The position numbers and the translations under genes are program-made. Below, in pieces: positions 6,749 through 7,719 of a DNA stretch of 7,719 nt (the stretch's first letter is position 1; each line of letters opens with the position of its first letter). The stretch is from Polynucleobacter meluiroseus (GTDB taxonomy: Bacteria; Verrucomicrobiota; Verrucomicrobiia; Opitutales; UBA953): contig CALPIW020000063.1 of NCBI GenBank assembly GCA_943323725.2, positions 1 to 7,719 on the forward strand, given 5' to 3'. The notes beneath the pieces were generated by a model. The model was not told where the DNA came from, made no database searches, and saw only the letters and a list, made by a program, of their open reading frames with translations.

Positions 6749-7719
6749 ATGAAATCCTTACCCGACCGACCCGCGATGAACCCCCTACCCTACCTGCGTC
6801 CCCCGGGGGCCAAGCTCCGACCCCGCCTGAAGGCCTGCCGGGTGCTGGGCATCGACCTCGGGACGACCAATTCCTCGGTGGCTGAGATCCGCTGGTCACC
6901 AGAAGCCCCCGAGGTCATCGCACCCGCGATCTGCCTGGAAGTAGCCCAGCCGACCCTCAGCGGCGACTTCACCTCGGTGCTGGTGCCTTCCGTCGTCAGC
7001 CAGCTGGCCGACCGCCAACTGGTCGGCGAGGGCGCCCGCCGCTGTCTCTCCCGTTCGGTCGAACTCGGGCTCCGTCCTTTCGTGACCTACCTCGCCGAGG
7101 CGAAGAACGAGATGGGCATCGGCCGCACGTACCCGCAGGCCAAGGCCGGCTGCCGCAGCCCGGCCGAGGTCTCGGGCCAGGTCCTCCGCTTCCTCCGCGA
7201 TCAGACCCCTGAGTCCGTCGCCCGCACGGTGGTCACGGTGCCCGCCTCCTTTCAGATCTCCCAACGTGAGGACACGCTGCTGGCCGCCGACCTGGCGGGC
7301 CTGCGCCTCGGCCATGGCGACCTGCTCGATGAACCGCTCGCGGCGTTCCTCGACTTCCTCGCCCGCCAAGGCCCGGCGATCCTCGACGGGGTGGCCGACG
7401 AGACGGAGACGATGATCGTCGATTTCGGCGGCGGTACTTGCGACGTGGCGATCTTCACGCTCCGGCGCCTGCCCGATGGCACGCTGAGCGTGAGCCCGCG
7501 CGCGGTGTCGCGCTACCACCGCCTCGGCGGCGCCGATATCGACCGAGCCATCGTGCACCAGGTGCTCATCCCCGAACTGGCCCGCCAGAACCGCATCCCA
7601 CCCGAAGACTGGGAATACGAAGTCCGCAAGGAACAGCTCGAACCCCAGCTGCTGGCCACGGCCGAACAGCTGAAGGTCGGCCTCTGCGAACTGCTCTGCC
7701 ATCGTCAGGCTCACGGCGC
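6749..7719 (+). CDS. Hsp70 family protein, DnaK-like ATPase domain (3'-truncated)
   Basis: The first about 323 residues of an Hsp70-type ATPase that runs off the window. Seen in order (numbered from the ATG at 6749): phosphate-1 loop GIDLGTTNSSVAEI (34-47); AEAKNEMGIGRTY, where Lys119 corresponds to the catalytic Lys of FAVKRLIGR in DnaK; VVTVPASFQISQRE, then AADLAGL and LLDEPLAAFLDF (canonical VITVPAYFND...NEPTAAALAY); phosphate-2 loop DFGGGTCDVAIF (225-236); RLGGADID, matching GGEDFD; and EQLKVGLC near the edge. The ATPase core is intact, but the sequence departs from DnaK enough that this is a specialised Hsp70 rather than the housekeeping copy, so I give no symbol. The start is uncertain: ATG 6749, ATG 6776 (nine residues shorter) and GTG 6842 (typical DnaK N-terminus, with GAAGG at 6829-6833 upstream) are all possible. 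It is divergent from the DUF1549 operon. The substrate-binding domain and partners lie outside. Confidence 0.88.
   Translation, partial: MKSLPDRPAMNPLPYLRPPGAKLRPRLKACRVLGIDLGTTNSSVAEIRWSPEAPEVIAPAICLEVAQPTLSGDFTSVLVPSVVSQLADRQLVGEGARRCLSRSVELGLRPFVTYLAEAKNEMGIGRTYPQAKAGCRSPAEVSGQVLRFLRDQTPESVARTVVTVPASFQISQREDTLLAADLAGLRLGHGDLLDEPLAAFLDFLARQGPAILDGVADETETMIVDFGGGTCDVAIFTLRRLPDGTLSVSPRAVSRYHRLGGADIDRAIVHQVLIPELARQNRIPPEDWEYEVRKEQLEPQLLATAEQLKVGLCELLCHRQAHG

Noticed and set aside
6663..6899. 79-residue N-terminal extension of the SHD1-DUF1549 protein
   Set aside because: The extension is Gly/Pro/Arg-rich, lies antisense to the Hsp70 start, crosses the -10 box, and would bury the signal peptide inside the protein.
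6896..7714. 272-residue open frame on the - strand at the right edge
   Set aside because: It is antisense to the Hsp70 ATPase domain, which has all expected motifs in the + frame and only escapes ordinary ORF listing because it has no stop inside the window.
1..7719. CRISPR array, tRNA/rRNA, insertion sequence, phage or defence genes
   Set aside because: I saw no spaced direct repeats, cloverleaf-like sequence, transposase, integrase or defence-protein motif; all sizeable stretches are accounted for by the annotated genes.

Overview
The window reads as a stretch of GC-rich bacterial chromosome from the Planctomycetes-Verrucomicrobia-Lentisphaerae (PVC) group. The strongest taxonomic pointer is a translationally coupled gene pair encoding a DUF1549/DUF1553 protein with an N-terminal SHD1-like domain, followed by a DUF1501 protein. 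Such pairs are a hallmark of PVC genomes. My guess within the group is Verrucomicrobiota (Opitutales-like), but that is inference from gene content and composition, not from a marker gene. Start codons here are almost all without a Shine-Dalgarno sequence.

Layout from left to right. (1) 1-1787, + strand: the 3' nine-tenths or so of a biosynthetic arginine decarboxylase (speA), entering from outside the window and closed by a good intrinsic terminator at 1804-1832. (2) 1876-2361, - strand: a flavin-reductase-like FMN-binding protein. (3) 2362-2487: an AT-rich divergent promoter region. (4) 2488-3219, + strand: a MenH-like alpha/beta hydrolase (menaquinone pathway). (5) 3223-6662, - strand: a two-gene operon, transcribed right to left, in which the SHD1-DUF1549-DUF1553 gene (4527-6662) overlaps the DUF1501 gene (3223-4530) by the four bases ATGA. 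Its end is convergent with menH, only 3 bp apart. (6) 6663-6748: a short divergent promoter region with a TATAAG/TATACA element that could serve both strands. (7) 6749-7719, + strand: the 5' part of a divergent Hsp70 (DnaK-like ATPase domain) running off the right edge.

How the genes fit together: the only clear functional unit is the DUF1549/DUF1553-DUF1501 operon. Both products appear to be exported, one with a Sec-type signal peptide and a CXXCH haem-type motif, the other with a twin-arginine-like signal. They probably act together in the cell envelope in a role that is not established. SpeA (polyamine synthesis), the flavin reductase, MenH and Hsp70 look like independent neighbours. I found no tRNA or rRNA gene, CRISPR array, insertion sequence, integrase or phage gene. 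No complete new system is evident. The points most worth a second look are the SHD1 fusion in a haem-motif protein, the Sec/Tat pairing in one operon, the shared promoter next to Hsp70, and the lack of Shine-Dalgarno sequences.
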